NCBI GenBank assembly: GCA_930367205.1
Contig: OV884009.1
Span: 99,283,189 to 99,347,188 of the forward strand
Source of the DNA: Acanthosoma haemorrhoidale
Lineage: Eukaryota; Arthropoda; Insecta; Hemiptera; Acanthosomatidae
Reading direction: 5' to 3'
Length of the DNA: 64,000 bases
The notes under the pieces were generated by a model that made no database searches, was not told the origin of the DNA, and was given only the letters and a program-made list of their open reading frames with translations. A program made the translations under genes and the position numbers. Positions 63,161 through 64,000 of the stretch are shown piece after piece. Each line of letters opens with the position of its first letter. Position 1 is the first letter of the stretch.

Positions 63161-64000
63161 AACATTTTTACTCGGAATATACTCTGCTTTCCCGACAGTT
63201 TTCATTTGATAATCACGAATGATTCCTTTATGCAAAAACTTTTGTAAGGTGTAATTTGCCTCTTGAATGTTTCTCTAAAATTTTTTCATTTTTTTTTCAG
63301 GGTTTTTCTGGGGTCTAATTTTCCCACAGACATCACTTAAATCAACAGTTTACCTATCCAAAAATGGATAAATCTTAAAATGTGCATAAATATATCTCTT
63401 TAAATTGTTTTAGAAATATTGGAGAGACATTATTACATGACAAATATTAAGAAAATTAATGTTTACTGTTTTCATAATAAAACAAACAGAAATAAAAATA
63501 AAAGGTTTTTTTTTTGTGCGAGGGCATTCATAATTCTCTCTTCCTAATTACAGTACTTAGTAAAATATTTATTAACTAATTTTTAGCTATACCTAATTTA
63601 TTATATCCTAGCTTTAAACTATTTATTGTATACTAGCTTATTACAGTTAAATGAGAGGTCAACCAAAACTAAACGGAAAACAGATGGGGATGTTTTGACT
63701 TCTACACAAGTTGATGGAGGAGACAGCACCACCCATTACTATCTTCTACAGTAGTCAATCATAATGAAAGCAGTAAGGTTGTTTTATATTTTCAACGCTT
63801 CATCTGCCATCAAAAATAATTATACTACCTTGTATAAAAAATTAAACAAATCTGGAAAAGCCGCTACTCATCAGATCTACTAATTTTATTTTATACATTA
63901 TTAAACATAGAGACTACATACATTATTAAGAGTGAAACTGGTGAATTACTCTTGGATACCAGGGATATCCTTGACAAGCAACATTTAAGTGCATGCAAGA
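63161..64000. other. AT-rich intron sequence to the window edge
   Basis: No exon of the ADAMTS-like gene with paired cysteines and splice sites was found here, so the next upstream exon must lie beyond 64000. Confidence 0.4.

Noticed and set aside
1..64000. CRISPR array, operon-type systems or bacterial contamination
   Set aside because: No regular spacer-repeat array, no ribosome-binding-site gene clusters; introns and insect retroelements throughout show a eukaryotic nuclear sequence.

Overview
This is a eukaryotic, AT-rich, intron-dominated window, almost certainly from an arthropod and probably an insect. The evidence is an intron-rich extracellular-matrix gene of the ADAMTS-like family together with a dense, nested load of insect-type retroelements: Ty3/gypsy, Ty1/copia, BEL/Pao, Jockey, R1-like and Tc1. 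There are no operons, CRISPR arrays, rRNA genes or recognisable tRNA genes. The species cannot be named from the sequence alone.

One host gene can be supported. It lies on the minus strand and spans nearly the whole window: nine internal coding exons run from 62362 down to 6339 (about 1,585 coding bases, ~528 residues). Splice sites and reading phase are consistent at all eight visible introns. The encoded order is a chain of about five thrombospondin type-1 repeats, a linker, and an I-set immunoglobulin domain split over three exons. That order resembles ADAMTSL1/ADAMTSL3-type matrix proteins. The 5' part (signal peptide, first repeats, spacer) must lie beyond 64000 and the 3' part to the left of position 1. 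One intron is about 22 kb.

Everything else is intron sequence, much of it transposon debris. From left to right: a Jockey 3' tail (~1.1 kb); a gypsy pol remnant (6.9-7.3 kb) next to a young, internally deleted gypsy element with nearly identical 185-bp LTRs (7464-11037); a decayed copia element split by a copy of an unclassified repetitive coding element (13.6-16.9 kb); a ~300-bp direct repeat pair (18.6 and 19.8 kb); a ~580-bp inverted repeat able to form a long hairpin (20.2-20.8 kb); non-LTR remnants (20.9-21.9 and 24.6 kb); a complete but decayed minus-strand gypsy element with ~130-bp LTRs and a GTTA target duplication (31434-35870); a decayed plus-strand gypsy element with ~330-bp LTRs (39087-43260); an R1-like fragment (45.5-46.9 kb); a plus-strand Jockey 3' fragment (50.4-51.5 kb); LTR-like repeats (50, 52 and 53.5 kb); a Tc1 pseudogene (53.9-54.8 kb); a minus-strand Jockey element invaded by a BEL/Pao gag fragment (57.6-60.1 kb); and further LINE remnants (60.5 and 62.7-63.2 kb).

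I found no convincing new gene system. The items most worth checking are the long inverted repeat, the young non-autonomous gypsy derivative, the unclassified repetitive element inside copia, and the direct repeats that bracket two host exons.
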